From: Oscillatoriales cyanobacterium
GTDB lineage: Bacteria > Cyanobacteriota > Cyanobacteriia > Cyanobacteriales > Microcoleaceae
Direction of reading: 5' to 3'
DNA length: 64,000 nt
Assembly (NCBI GenBank): GCA_004294385.1
Contig: REAP01000011.1
Coordinates: 1 to 64,000, forward strand
Both the position numbers and the translations under genes were made by a program. Position 1 is the first letter of the stretch, and each line of letters opens with the position of its first letter. Below, piece by piece: positions 1-8,308 of the stretch. The notes under the pieces are model-generated. The model was not told the origin of the DNA. It made no database searches and was given only the letters and a program-made list of their open reading frames with translations.

Positions 1-26
1 ATGTACATTCATATTTACCGTGGGGT

Positions 27-88
27 GGGGGCGGGTTTATTTGAATTGTTGGTCATTGTTATATATTGTTGGTGAACCCGCCCCTACG
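27..88. repeat. GGGGCGGGTTT inverted-repeat element
   Basis: Arms reading GGGGCGGGTTT and AACCCGCCCC flank an AT-rich loop of about 35 bases, so a single strand can form a long hairpin. The shape is that of a short non-autonomous palindromic element. No gene is seen in the leading 328 bases; they hold this element and two copies of the CCGGGTTT repeat. Confidence 0.5.
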
Positions 89-106
89 AATATTGAAATG
101 GAGTTT

Positions 107-290
107 TGTGAATCCCTAGACTCCGCCAAAGAAACCGGGTTTTTACCCAAATCTATCGGTAACACCGACAACCTCAAAAAAACCCGGTTTCTAAATCCCA
201 AATCTCTGAATCCCTAGACTCTGCCAAAGAAACCGGGTTTTTACCCAAATCTATCGGTAACACCGACAACCTCAAAAAAACCCGGTTTCT
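107..290. repeat. Two tandem copies of the AAACCGGGTTTTT palindromic element
   Basis: The unit runs from AGAAACCGGGTTTT to AAAACCCGGTTTCT, with an internal segment containing AAATCTATCGGT. It occurs twice here in nearly identical form. Further copies with the same arms but diverging centres are at 2305, 2535, 26837, 33396 and 48232. Conserved inverted ends with variable centres suggest mobilised palindromic elements rather than terminators. Confidence 0.75.
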
Positions 291-328
291 GAACCCCACC
301 ACCAACCAACAACCACCAACTAAAAATC

Positions 329-2191
329 ATGTACCCAGAAAGATTTTGGAGAAAACTACAAGGCGAAACAGTCAACAACCAATACTACCTCCAAGAATAC
401 CTAGGATGTGGAGCCTATGGAGCCGTATACAAAGCAGATGAAGTAATCAGAGACCAATTCATCAGGGAAATAGCAATCAAACTAATCGCCTTAGAAGAAG
501 ATGAAACCAAAGCCGAAAAACAACTAAACGAACTAAGAGCAGCAGCCAACCTGCTACACGAAAACATCATCCGTAGCTACACAGTAGGCTTCTGCGAAAT
601 CAAAGGAGACGAATATTTATTCATAGTCATGGAAATCGCCGCAATCACCCTAGAAAAAAAACTAAAAACCGGAAAACTCTCCATAACAGAAGCCAGAGAA
701 ATAGTCAAAGCCACAGCAGCAGTATTACACTACCTACACAATTTAAGTCCGCGAAAAGTCCACAGAGACATCAAACCAGCCAACTTGCTATATGCAGATA
801 ACAAATGGAAAGTATCAGACTTAGGACTGCTGCGAGAAATCGGCACCAACTCACTGAGAACCCAAGATAGGAGAGGAACACCATTTTATGCTCCCCCAGA
901 ATCCTACAAGGGAGTAGTAGGAACAGCATCGGATATCTGGTCACTGGGAATCATGACAGCAGAAATCCTGACAGGAAGTCTACCATTCACAGGAAAGACA
1001 GACGAAGAAGTAATGAAAAAAACCCTAGACGAACAGCCGGAAATAGACTGGTCAAAAATATCAGAACCATTCACGGCGATAGTCAGGGGATGTTTGGAAA
1101 AAGAGCGAGAAAATAGATGGACAGTAGAACAAGTATTGATAGCATTAGAACCAAAAAAATCGGTGGTTGAGCGAAGTCGAAACCCGGTGGTTGAGCGAAG
1201 TCGAAACCCGGTGGTTGAGCGAAGTCGAAACCCGGTAGTTGAGCCTTTCGACATTTCGACTGCGCTCGGTGCGCTGTTTCGCTCAAGGCCAATTACTCCA
1301 AACCCGGTAGTTGAGCCTTTCCCTTCGACTACGCTCAGGGTACAAATCCCACAAACTCAACCGACAAAACCAACACAAACCTTTCAATTCCAAGTAATCA
1401 CAGTCAACGCCAGCGGAAAAACTATCAAAACAGAACCGCGACAAGCCGAATACTTTAGTGAAAACCTAAAGCGCGGAGTCAACTTAGAAATGGTACAGAT
1501 TCCCGGCGGCACATTTATGATGGGTTCCCCAGCAACAGAATCAGGTAGATATGATAGGGAAAGTCCGCAGCATCGAGTTACAGTACCGACATTTTTTGCA
1601 GGGAAATACGCCATCACCCAAGCACAGTGGGAAGCAGTCATGGGAAATAACCCATCGCGCTTTGAACGTGAAAAACGTCCTGTAGAAAAAGTATCGTGGA
1701 ATAATGCTGTCGCATTTTGTAAGAAACTCTCGCAAACAACTGGGAAAACATATCGCTTATTCAGTGAAGCTGAATGGGAATACGCTTGTCGTGCTGGTAC
1801 AACTACCCCATTCCATTTTGGGGAAACTATTACCCCAGAATTAGTCAATTATGACGGAAGTAATCCCTATGGAAACGCCCCTAAAGGAAAGTACCGCCAA
1901 GAAACAACAGATGTGGGGAGTTTTCCACCCAATGCTTTTGGATTGTACGATATGCACGGGAATGTTTGGGAGTGGTGCAGTGATAAACGGCATTCTAACT
2001 ATGATGGTGCGCCGACTGACGGGAGTTCTTGGGAAATTGGTCAAAATCATCATCGGCTGCTGCGCGGCGGTTCTTGGTACTACAATCCGAGGATTTGTCG
2101 ATCGGCGATTCGCGACGGCAGCATTGCGCCGGACAATGACTACTTCAACATCGGTTTTCGTGTTGTGTGTGTGGCTGCGTGGACTTCCTAG
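329..2191 (+). CDS. Serine/threonine protein kinase fused to an FGE/sulfatase-modifying-factor domain
   Basis: The N-terminal kinase domain (about residues 19-275) has a glycine-rich loop (GCGAYGAV, 26-33), the AIK lysine K51, a catalytic HRD (145-147), DLG in place of DFG (D164) and an APPE motif. The C-terminal domain (about 386-617) reads like the formylglycine-generating-enzyme/SUMF1 family (MVQIPGGTFMMGS, GNVWEWCSD, LLRGGSWYYNP, GFRVV). This kinase-FGE fusion is a known cyanobacterial architecture; the FGE-like part often serves for binding rather than true formylglycine formation. The linker (about 279-350) is unusual: it is translated from dispersed DNA repeats, giving VVERSRNP three times. 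A soluble cytoplasmic signalling role is inferred. Confidence 0.9.
   Translation: MYPERFWRKLQGETVNNQYYLQEYLGCGAYGAVYKADEVIRDQFIREIAIKLIALEEDETKAEKQLNELRAAANLLHENIIRSYTVGFCEIKGDEYLFIVMEIAAITLEKKLKTGKLSITEAREIVKATAAVLHYLHNLSPRKVHRDIKPANLLYADNKWKVSDLGLLREIGTNSLRTQDRRGTPFYAPPESYKGVVGTASDIWSLGIMTAEILTGSLPFTGKTDEEVMKKTLDEQPEIDWSKISEPFTAIVRGCLEKERENRWTVEQVLIALEPKKSVVERSRNPVVERSRNPVVERSRNPVVEPFDISTALGALFRSRPITPNPVVEPFPSTTLRVQIPQTQPTKPTQTFQFQVITVNASGKTIKTEPRQAEYFSENLKRGVNLEMVQIPGGTFMMGSPATESGRYDRESPQHRVTVPTFFAGKYAITQAQWEAVMGNNPSRFEREKRPVEKVSWNNAVAFCKKLSQTTGKTYRLFSEAEWEYACRAGTTTPFHFGETITPELVNYDGSNPYGNAPKGKYRQETTDVGSFPPNAFGLYDMHGNVWEWCSDKRHSNYDGAPTDGSSWEIGQNHHRLLRGGSWYYNPRICRSAIRDGSIAPDNDYFNIGFRVVCVAAWTS
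1161..1345. repeat. Dispersed repeats inside the kinase linker
   Basis: Three 24-base units containing GTTGAGCGAAGTCGAAACCC lie in frame. They are followed by a CCTTTCGACATTTCGACTGC unit and a CCCTTCGACTACGCTCAGGG palindrome. The complement of the first unit recurs as a tandem array at 2389-2510, and the last palindrome recurs near 31080 and 46905. The host gene stays open throughout. Confidence 0.85.
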
Positions 2192-2304
2192 CTCTTTACT
2201 TTTTTACCCTCTTGCGCTTTGCGCTCTTTTCTCTTTACCCTTTGTGCCGCAAGCGGCTCGATTTTTTTTTACAATAATGGGGTTTTTGGCATAGCCCTAG
2301 ACGC

Positions 2305-2371
2305 AGAAACCGGGTTTTTTACCTAGATATTGAATCACACCATTAATTAAAATGAAAACCCGGTTTCTTGG
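2305..2371. repeat. CCGGGTTT palindromic element
   Basis: Starts AGAAACCGGGTTTTTT and ends AAAACCCGGTTTCTT, with an unrelated AT-rich centre. It follows the stop of the kinase gene by about 110 bases. The same family is seen at 107-290. Confidence 0.75.
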
Positions 2372-2388
2372 CCATCACCCTAGTATTG

Positions 2389-2510
2389 GTTTCGACTTCG
2401 CTCAACCAGCGGTTATTAGTGTGGGTTTCGACTTCGCTCAACCAGCGGTTATTAGTGTGGGTTTCGACTTCGCTCAACCAGCGGTTCGACTTCGCTCAAC
2501 CAGCGGTTAA
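2389..2510. repeat. Tandem array of TTCGACTTCGCTCAACC units
   Basis: Four copies of TTCGACTTCGCTCAACCAGC are spaced by about 35 bases, the last two closer together. The unit is the reverse complement of the repeat translated in the upstream kinase linker. The array runs to the stop codon of the damaged Uma2 gene. Confidence 0.8.
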
Positions 2511-2995
2511 CTCTTGGCCATCGCCCTAAACCAAGAAACCGGGTTTTTTCCGAAATCTATCGGTGACAACCAAAAATCTGATAAAAACCCGGTTTCTGAT
2601 CCGTGTTTGATACAATGTAAAATATTTTTAGTAACTTTAGTTTGGCTTTGGTCGGGGGAGAGGATTTCAATTGTCCAATCCGGGGCGATCGCAAACACAT
2701 TTGCCACGCCACCATTTTCTTTACGGGGAATACGCTCCCAGGTGAATACTGTCACATCTGGAACGATCGCGCGATCGCCAAAAATGCACCGTAGTTCTGG
2801 AAATGCTCGCGCCACCTTTTGAGGTTTGAGATCAGCATTAGCAGCGCTTGTCAACTCGCCTTGAATGACACTGTGTTCTCCTTGAGGTATGGGTTTTTGA
2901 ATGATTGCACCGTCAATGTACTCGCTGGCGAGTTTAGTTTCTGACATCTTCAGAAACTCTTCGAGTGTCAGAGATTTTGGCAGGGTTTGTACCAT
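2507..2995 (-). pseudogene. Uma2-family (DUF820) protein with a repeat-derived C-terminus
   Basis: The first ~130 residues match the cyanobacterial Uma2 family of PD-(D/E)XK-fold proteins: an N-terminal LTLEEFLK, a central VPDVTVFTWERIP and WTIEILSPDQSQTKV. After ILHCIKHGS the frame enters a CCGGGTTT element, so the last ~30 residues (ETGFLSDFWLSPIDFGKNP...) are translated repeat. Family members are usually ~185-200 aa with a C-terminal segment that is missing here. The repeat therefore appears to have truncated the gene. The family's function is poorly defined; nuclease activity is predicted from the fold. Confidence 0.75.
2535..2601. repeat. CCGGGTTT palindromic element inside the Uma2 frame
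   Basis: AGAAACCGGGTTTTTT to AAAACCCGGTTTCT, with the AAATCTATCGGT core shared with the copies at 107-290. It overlaps the 3' end of the Uma2 reading frame and supplies its last residues. Confidence 0.8.
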
Positions 2996-3158
2996 CCGAT
3001 TTTACCTCTAAAATAGGAGTTTCACCTACTATTTTACCAACAATTGCTAAACTCGCACGGTTCTACTTACTTCTTTCTTCCGCTATACAGCAGTTCTCAA
3101 AAAAGTGAGGTATGCCCAATGCCCGATGCCCGATGCCCGATAATATAAGAGAGAGTTT

Positions 3159-4538
3159 TTGAGAGATTTGGGATTGAAAATACTTTGCCTCAGTAACGGT
3201 CATGGAGAGGATGCGATCGCCCTTCGCATCTTACGGGAACTGCAACAGCAGCCACATCCCCCAGAATTAGCCGTCTTTCCACTGGTGGGCGAAGGGCAGG
3301 CTTTCGCTCAACTCGAAAACGCCCCGGTCATCGGCCCGGTGCAGCGGATGCCTTCTGGTGGCTTTATTTACATGGACAGAAGGGAGTTGTTGCGGGATGT
3401 CAAAGGTGGGCTACTTCAGTTGACAATCGCTCAATTCAAAGCCATTCGGGCTTGGGTGCGATCGCACAACGACTCAGGAAATCAGAACGGGGTTATTTTA
3501 GCAGTGGGAGATATTGTGCCACTGCTGTTTGCTTGGCTGAGTGGCGCGCCCTATGCCTTTGTCGGCACCGCCAAATCCGACTACTATTTACGAGACGAAA
3601 ACGGGCCTCTAGCTAGCCAATCAGGGGGCATTAGTTTGGAAGCTTGGTCGGGCTCAGTTTATTTGCCTTGGGAGCGCTGGTTGATGACTAGAAAGCGCTG
3701 TCGCGGTGTTTTTCCTAGGGATGCGTTGACCACGGAGACTTTGGAAAAGTTCGGAATTCGGGCTTACAATCTCGGAAATCCGATGATGGACGAACTGCAA
3801 CCGGAAAACCCAGCCCCCGGTTTTTATGGAGATGACGCGGGGTTTGGGAAAAGGTCGCGATCGACCCTCGTCATCACCTTGCTACCCGGTTCTAGAGCGC
3901 CAGAAGCCTACGCTAATTGGCAGCTAATTTTAGAGGCAGTAGCCGGGATTTTGTCTACTTTTGGCGATCGCAAATTGTTATTTTTGGGAGCAATTTCCCC
4001 CGAATTAAATTTAGAAGCTTTGCGGTCTATTTTAGAATATTTCGGTTGGAATCAAGAGGGCAAAATTCTCACACAGCACCGAGAAGGAAGTATTTTGCGA
4101 CCTCCTGTATCTCATCCCCAAGAAATGCAACAAGAGTCTCCTAATTTCCAATTACCTTTGACCTTTGTCCAGAAAAAGGCAACCATGATTTTGAGTCAGC
4201 ACAATTTCAACGATTATTTGTACGAAGCCGATTTAGCCGTGGCGATGGCCGGCACTGCTACCGAACAATTTGTCGGTTTAGGAAAACCTGCGATCGCAAT
4301 TCCCGGCACCGGCCCACAATTTAATCCAGCTTTTGCTGAAGCCCAAAGTCGTCTCCTAGGGCCATCTCTAATTTTAGTTAACAATCCCAGTGAAGTTGCT
4401 AGCGCCATCCAATTGTTGTTTCGAGAATCAGACAGGTTAGAACTAATTTATGAAAACGGTAAGCGCCGCATGGGAGAACCCGGTGCAGCGCGGCGAATTG
4501 CTAATTGTTTAATTGAGCGATTTGCAGACAGTTTGTAG
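3159..4538 (+). CDS. Lipid-A-disaccharide synthase-related protein
   Basis: A protein of about 455 aa beginning LKILCLSNGHGEDAIALRIL, with a C-terminal glycosyltransferase-like stretch (ADLAVAMAGTATEQFVGLGKPAIAIPG). This matches the cyanobacterial/plant family related to LpxB, a GT-B-fold UDP-GlcNAc-type transferase. The family is known, but its exact substrate is not. The start is uncertain: the longest frame opens at TTG, and TTG codons at 3168 and 3174 are equally close to the conserved KILCLSNG. No clear ribosome binding site decides it. The preceding spacer carries GCCCGAT heptamers. Confidence 0.8.
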   Translation: MRDLGLKILCLSNGHGEDAIALRILRELQQQPHPPELAVFPLVGEGQAFAQLENAPVIGPVQRMPSGGFIYMDRRELLRDVKGGLLQLTIAQFKAIRAWVRSHNDSGNQNGVILAVGDIVPLLFAWLSGAPYAFVGTAKSDYYLRDENGPLASQSGGISLEAWSGSVYLPWERWLMTRKRCRGVFPRDALTTETLEKFGIRAYNLGNPMMDELQPENPAPGFYGDDAGFGKRSRSTLVITLLPGSRAPEAYANWQLILEAVAGILSTFGDRKLLFLGAISPELNLEALRSILEYFGWNQEGKILTQHREGSILRPPVSHPQEMQQESPNFQLPLTFVQKKATMILSQHNFNDYLYEADLAVAMAGTATEQFVGLGKPAIAIPGTGPQFNPAFAEAQSRLLGPSLILVNNPSEVASAIQLLFRESDRLELIYENGKRRMGEPGAARRIANCLIERFADSL

Positions 4539-4568
4539 TCAGGATTTTAGTCTTAATCTCTGCATCTT

Positions 4569-5309
4569 CTATGGTTTATTGGCTACCAAAACACCCGGTT
4601 CTCGCTGAATTGGCACCACATCTAAAATATCAGTTTGCGCGCAATACTTCAAATCTTCAATCACCCCTAAACGGAGGAGTCTCTGCCCATGACTAGCAGA
4701 TTCCAGTAATTGATGTAATTGATTTTCCCACTGAAGATACAGCGCCATCGCTGCAAATACTTCATCGTTACCAGCAAAATCTGTAGCAGGAAGACCACTT
4801 TCTGTCAAGAGACTGTGGGCGATTGCCCCAGCACAAACAGTATCTTCCAGTGAATAACTTCCTTCCCAACCAGAACCAACTATCCCAATAGTTTCTGGCT
4901 GTTTCTTTAACAAGAAATCCACCACTGCTTTACGATTAATTAAAGCTGCTGTCAAAACTATTGGACAAGCTGCCACTCTTTGCAGAGCACGAGTACCATT
5001 AGTTGTACTAATGAAAATTCGCTTACCTCCGATGTTTTCCGGGGTACAATCGAGAGGAGAATTCCCCATATCAAATCCGTCAACTTTGCCACCACCGCGT
5101 TCTCCCGCGCGAATCCGCTTGTCTGCTGGCCATTTTTCACTCTCGGCCATCAGCTTATCTAAGTCGCTGAAAACTTGGACAGCTTCCGCCCCATTATTGA
5201 GGGCAGTTGCCATTGTCGTAGTCGCCCGCAGCACATCAACTGCGATCGCGCATACAGGCAAATTGTCCGTTGGGGTAAGTTCCGGGGTATGGTAAATAAA
5301 AAGTTTCAC
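4569..5309 (-). CDS. comB: 2-phosphosulfolactate phosphatase family protein (ComB)
   Basis: A 246-aa protein with the family hallmarks [39 protein letters not shown] and [11 protein letters not shown]. ComB hydrolyses 2-phosphosulfolactate in archaeal coenzyme M synthesis. Cyanobacteria carry homologues although they make no coenzyme M, so the real substrate here is unknown. The gene converges on the LpxB-related gene with a 30-base gap. Confidence 0.85.
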   Translation of the reverse strand: MKLFIYHTPELTPTDNLPVCAIAVDVLRATTTMATALNNGAEAVQVFSDLDKLMAESEKWPADKRIRAGERGGGKVDGFDMGNSPLDCTPENIGGKRIFISTTNGTRALQRVAACPIVLTAALINRKAVVDFLLKKQPETIGIVGSGWEGSYSLEDTVCAGAIAHSLLTESGLPATDFAGNDEVFAAMALYLQWENQLHQLLESASHGQRLLRLGVIEDLKYCAQTDILDVVPIQREPGVLVANKP

Positions 5310-5398
5310 TTTGGGGCTACCTGCAATAAATCCTCATAGGCAATGATAATAGAAAGTGACACTCATATAGCCTTTCTCAGTTAGGTGAGGTACAGGGG

Positions 5399-5588
5399 AA
5401 TGGGGAATCGGGAATTGGGAATCGGGAATCGGGAATCGGGAATTGGGAATGGGGAATCGGGAATTGGGAATCGGGAATGGGTCAGAATTATAAATGGTAG
5501 CTAACCCTCACTCAACTTACCAATTACCAATTACCAATTACCAATTACCAATTACCAATTACCAATTACCAATTACCAATTACCAATT
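5399..5588. repeat. Heptamer tandem repeats (GGGAATC/GGGAATT, then TTACCAA)
   Basis: A run of GGGAATNG units (5399-5480) is followed by about ten perfect TTACCAA heptamers (5517-5588). These short tandemly repeated heptamers are typical of filamentous cyanobacterial intergenic DNA. The end of the spacer (5589-5640) holds another dispersed element, ACATCCGTTAAATCCGTTAC..., which recurs at 8155, 13980, 14445 and 21045. Confidence 0.85.
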
Positions 5589-5644
5589 TCCGTGACATCC
5601 GTTAAATCCGTTACATAATCCGTTGCCGAACTTCCTTCCCCCAT

Positions 5645-6538
5645 ATGTCAAATCAGCTCAATTCAAACCCCCCACACCCGATCATTAGCGCCCCCATTGG
5701 GCTTCTCGCAGGTTTCACCTATCCTGTGCGAGCTTTCACGCTACTTTCGCAAAATCCCAAGCTCTGGGGTTATGTATTGATTCCAGTCTTGCTAAATTTT
5801 ATAATTGGTATCAGTCTTTATTTAGGCTTGCTATTTCCAAGTTTATCAGGAATAGACATTTTAGTTGCCGATTTATCTCTCCGGTTTAATACTTTAATCG
5901 CTGGTTTGCCAGCTTGGCTAAGCTTTCTCGCCGTGTTAACACTCGTTTTTGGCTGGCTGCTGCGAATCCTGTTAGTAGCAGGACTTTTGCTAATAATTGG
6001 ATTTTTGTTAGTGCAGTTTGGGGTGATTTTAGGTTCCCCTTGGTACGGTCAATTGTCGGCACAGTTGGAACTACTGCGAAACGGCCAATTGCCAGCAGAA
6101 GAGCCGATGAATTTGAGTAGTATTTTTCAGGATATCAAAAGAGCAATCGCTTTTGAATTCAGAAAATTGCAGCTTTTGTTGAGCTTTGGAATACCCCTAC
6201 TATTGCTGAATTTCATCCCTGGTGTCGGCTCTATTGTTGGGACTCTGGGAGGCATAGCTTTGGGAGCAACTCTTGTTTGTTTCGATTTTTTAGATGCACC
6301 TTTGGAGAGACGCCGGCGACCTTTTCAGGAGAAGTTAGAAATAATTCGAGGTAGTTTACCAGCTAGCGGAAGTTTTGGTTTGGTTTGTTTTGGTTTGGTG
6401 AGTATTCCGTTGTTGAATCTGTTGGCGATTCCGCTATGTGTGACTGCGGGGACTTTGTTTTTTTGCGATCGCATTTGGCCGACTCACTTTGCATCACAGG
6501 AACAAACTAGCGATACAGCAAGTCAGATCAGCAATTGA
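5645..6538 (+). CDS. EI24 domain-containing membrane protein
   Basis: A 297-aa polytopic protein: an N-terminal GLLAGFTYPVRAFTLLSQNP, then hydrophobic segments around residues 43-65, 88-130, 178-220 and 250-270. The pattern fits the EI24/CysZ-like family, whose bacterial members include a sulfate permease; transport of sulfate by this protein is not shown. The hydrophilic segment between the second and third membrane blocks ends in FEFRKLQLLLSF. It sits 33 bases upstream of the radical SAM gene on the same strand and may be co-transcribed with it. Confidence 0.75.
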   Translation: MSNQLNSNPPHPIISAPIGLLAGFTYPVRAFTLLSQNPKLWGYVLIPVLLNFIIGISLYLGLLFPSLSGIDILVADLSLRFNTLIAGLPAWLSFLAVLTLVFGWLLRILLVAGLLLIIGFLLVQFGVILGSPWYGQLSAQLELLRNGQLPAEEPMNLSSIFQDIKRAIAFEFRKLQLLLSFGIPLLLLNFIPGVGSIVGTLGGIALGATLVCFDFLDAPLERRRRPFQEKLEIIRGSLPASGSFGLVCFGLVSIPLLNLLAIPLCVTAGTLFFCDRIWPTHFASQEQTSDTASQISN

Positions 6539-6571
6539 AAAATATCAATAAATAATCAATCGGAGAAACTC

Positions 6572-8155
6572 ATGTACTTAAAATATGAAGATATCAGAAG
6601 AGTCAGTGTAGAAATTACCTCCCGGTGCAATGCAGCTTGCCCGCAATGTCCCCGCACCGACAACCCGATTTTGCCAGCAGCAGAATTAAAGATGGATGAT
6701 ATAGAGAGAATTTTCCCAAAAGAGTTTTGCTCTCAGTTGGATTTGATATATATGTGTGGCAACTATGGCGATGCTATGACTAGCAATACCACAATTCCCG
6801 CGATCGAATATTGGCACCGCATGGGAGTTCCTCAAGTTGGGCTTTATACTAATGGTAGCGGACGCAATCCCGACTGGTGGCAAGCCCTGGCAAAGGCGAT
6901 GACAGGAGAAAACGATAGCGTAACTTTTAGTATCGATGGCTTGGCTGATACTAACAGTATCTACCGCAAAAATACCAACTGGGATCGGATAATGCAGTCG
7001 GTTAATGCCTTCATTCAAGCTGGCGGAAAAGCTGTCTGGCATTACTTGATTTTTGAACACAACCAACATCAAGTAGAATCAGCTCGTGCTTTAGCAGAAG
7101 AATTAGGATTTGCCGAGTTTGTACCGAAAGCAACTTCTCGTTTTGTGGCGCAAGAACTGTTTACAAAACAGTCCGTAAATCAACAGGATCAGCAGGCAGA
7201 AAACTTGCAGGTGAAAGCCAAGATCGATCGCCCAAATCAACCACCAACAACTAACCTCTCAGCCCCTCAAAATCAAGCACAGACGGCTGTTGAGTTGCAC
7301 CAACAAGCGGAGGACTGTTTGAAACAAGGACAGCTCTCAGAGGCGATCGCAGCTAGCCAACAAGCCCTAAAAATTCAGCCTAATTTTGCAGCAGCTTACA
7401 AAACTTTAGGCAACGCTGTTCAAGGCCTGGGGCGGATGCAAGCAGCAGCAGACTGTTACGCCAAGGCACTGCAAATTCAGCCTAATTTTCCCGAAGTCTA
7501 TGCTAATGTCGGCAGTCTTTACGCTCAACAGCAACAGTGGCAGCCAGCTAGTGCTTATTACCAAAAGGCGATCGAGCTTAAACCCAATTTTGCCGGCGCT
7601 TATCGCAATTTAGCTAAAGTATTGACGCAGTTGGGACAACCAGAAAAAGCCAATTATGCTTGGTGTCAAGCTATAGCTATCGAAACATCTCAAGCATCAG
7701 AACCAACTCAGCCTATCCCATCAAATCCAGCCAGCAAAGAACTCCAACCCCCATCCCTGGAACAATATCAAAATCCACAGGGAGAGCAATTTCTGCAAGC
7801 TGTAGAAACTTACGGCGGCTTAAATAATTACTACCGAAATGTAGAAATTAGTTGTCAAACTCAAGCTAGTAAAGATATTTTCATCAGCTTTGAAGGGGAA
7901 CTCTGGCCTTGCTGTTGGGTAAGTCATACTAAATACGCTATTTATAATGATACTTACAGACCGCAGATGTTAGCTTTACTTGAAAAGTATGGAAATGACT
8001 TTAATTCTCTCAGAACTCAATCAGCAAAAGATGCTCTGGAAAGTGATTGGTTTCGCCAAGACCTCACAGCCAGTTTTTCCTGTTCCAAAAGGTTGGATGT
8101 TTGCGCTCATGAATGTGGTAAAACTTTCAATTCCACGGGTTCGCAGTATATTTAA
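6572..8155 (+). CDS. Radical SAM protein with an internal TPR module and a SPASM-like C-terminus
   Basis: The N-terminus has the radical SAM cluster motif CNAACPQC (C19, C23, C26) and the core continues through YTNGSGR and FSIDGLADTNSIYRK to about residue 195. A Gln-rich linker is followed by about three and a half TPR repeats (roughly 238-372; AEDCLKQGQLSEAIAASQQA, LQIQPNFPEVYANVG, IELKPNFAGAYRNLAKVL). The C-terminal part resumes a radical-SAM-like domain with an auxiliary cysteine set (WPCCW near 446; FSCSKRLDVCAHECGK near 503-517) as in SPASM proteins. The TPR block thus splits one enzyme into two halves. Substrate unknown. A GGAG ribosome binding site lies upstream of the ATG. Confidence 0.8.
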   Translation: MYLKYEDIRRVSVEITSRCNAACPQCPRTDNPILPAAELKMDDIERIFPKEFCSQLDLIYMCGNYGDAMTSNTTIPAIEYWHRMGVPQVGLYTNGSGRNPDWWQALAKAMTGENDSVTFSIDGLADTNSIYRKNTNWDRIMQSVNAFIQAGGKAVWHYLIFEHNQHQVESARALAEELGFAEFVPKATSRFVAQELFTKQSVNQQDQQAENLQVKAKIDRPNQPPTTNLSAPQNQAQTAVELHQQAEDCLKQGQLSEAIAASQQALKIQPNFAAAYKTLGNAVQGLGRMQAAADCYAKALQIQPNFPEVYANVGSLYAQQQQWQPASAYYQKAIELKPNFAGAYRNLAKVLTQLGQPEKANYAWCQAIAIETSQASEPTQPIPSNPASKELQPPSLEQYQNPQGEQFLQAVETYGGLNNYYRNVEISCQTQASKDIFISFEGELWPCCWVSHTKYAIYNDTYRPQMLALLEKYGNDFNSLRTQSAKDALESDWFRQDLTASFSCSKRLDVCAHECGKTFNSTGSQYI

Positions 8156-8248
8156 GAAGGAAGTTAGGCAAAGGATTTTGTAACGAATATAACGGAGGTG
8201 AACCAGAAGGAAACGCCGGACTCAATTGGTTGATTGTTAAACATTTTG

Positions 8249-8275
8249 TTGAAATATCCCAATTTCAGCTATAAT
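8249..8275 (+). promoter_or_regulatory. Putative sigma-70-type promoter for prfB
   Basis: TTGAAA and TATAAT are separated by 15 bases, ending 33 bases before the proposed GTG start of prfB. The spacer is shorter than ideal. The preceding 90 bases hold a degenerate copy of the GGAAGTTNGGCAACGGATT repeat. Confidence 0.5.
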
Positions 8276-8308
8276 AAAGAAAAGACTCCAAAACCACGAG
8301 GACTAAAA

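Noticed and set aside
1851..2294. Plus-strand frame overlapping the end of the kinase gene
   Set aside because: Out of frame with the well-conserved FGE domain; no family features.
2389..2510. 35-base spaced repeats as a CRISPR array
   Set aside because: The spacing sequence is itself repeated, and copies of the unit occur inside a coding gene.
5517..5588. Regular TTACCAA array as a possible CRISPR
   Set aside because: Units are 7 bases with no spacers; CRISPR repeats are 24-48 bases with unique spacers of similar size. No cas genes other than a Cas4-like nuclease are present.
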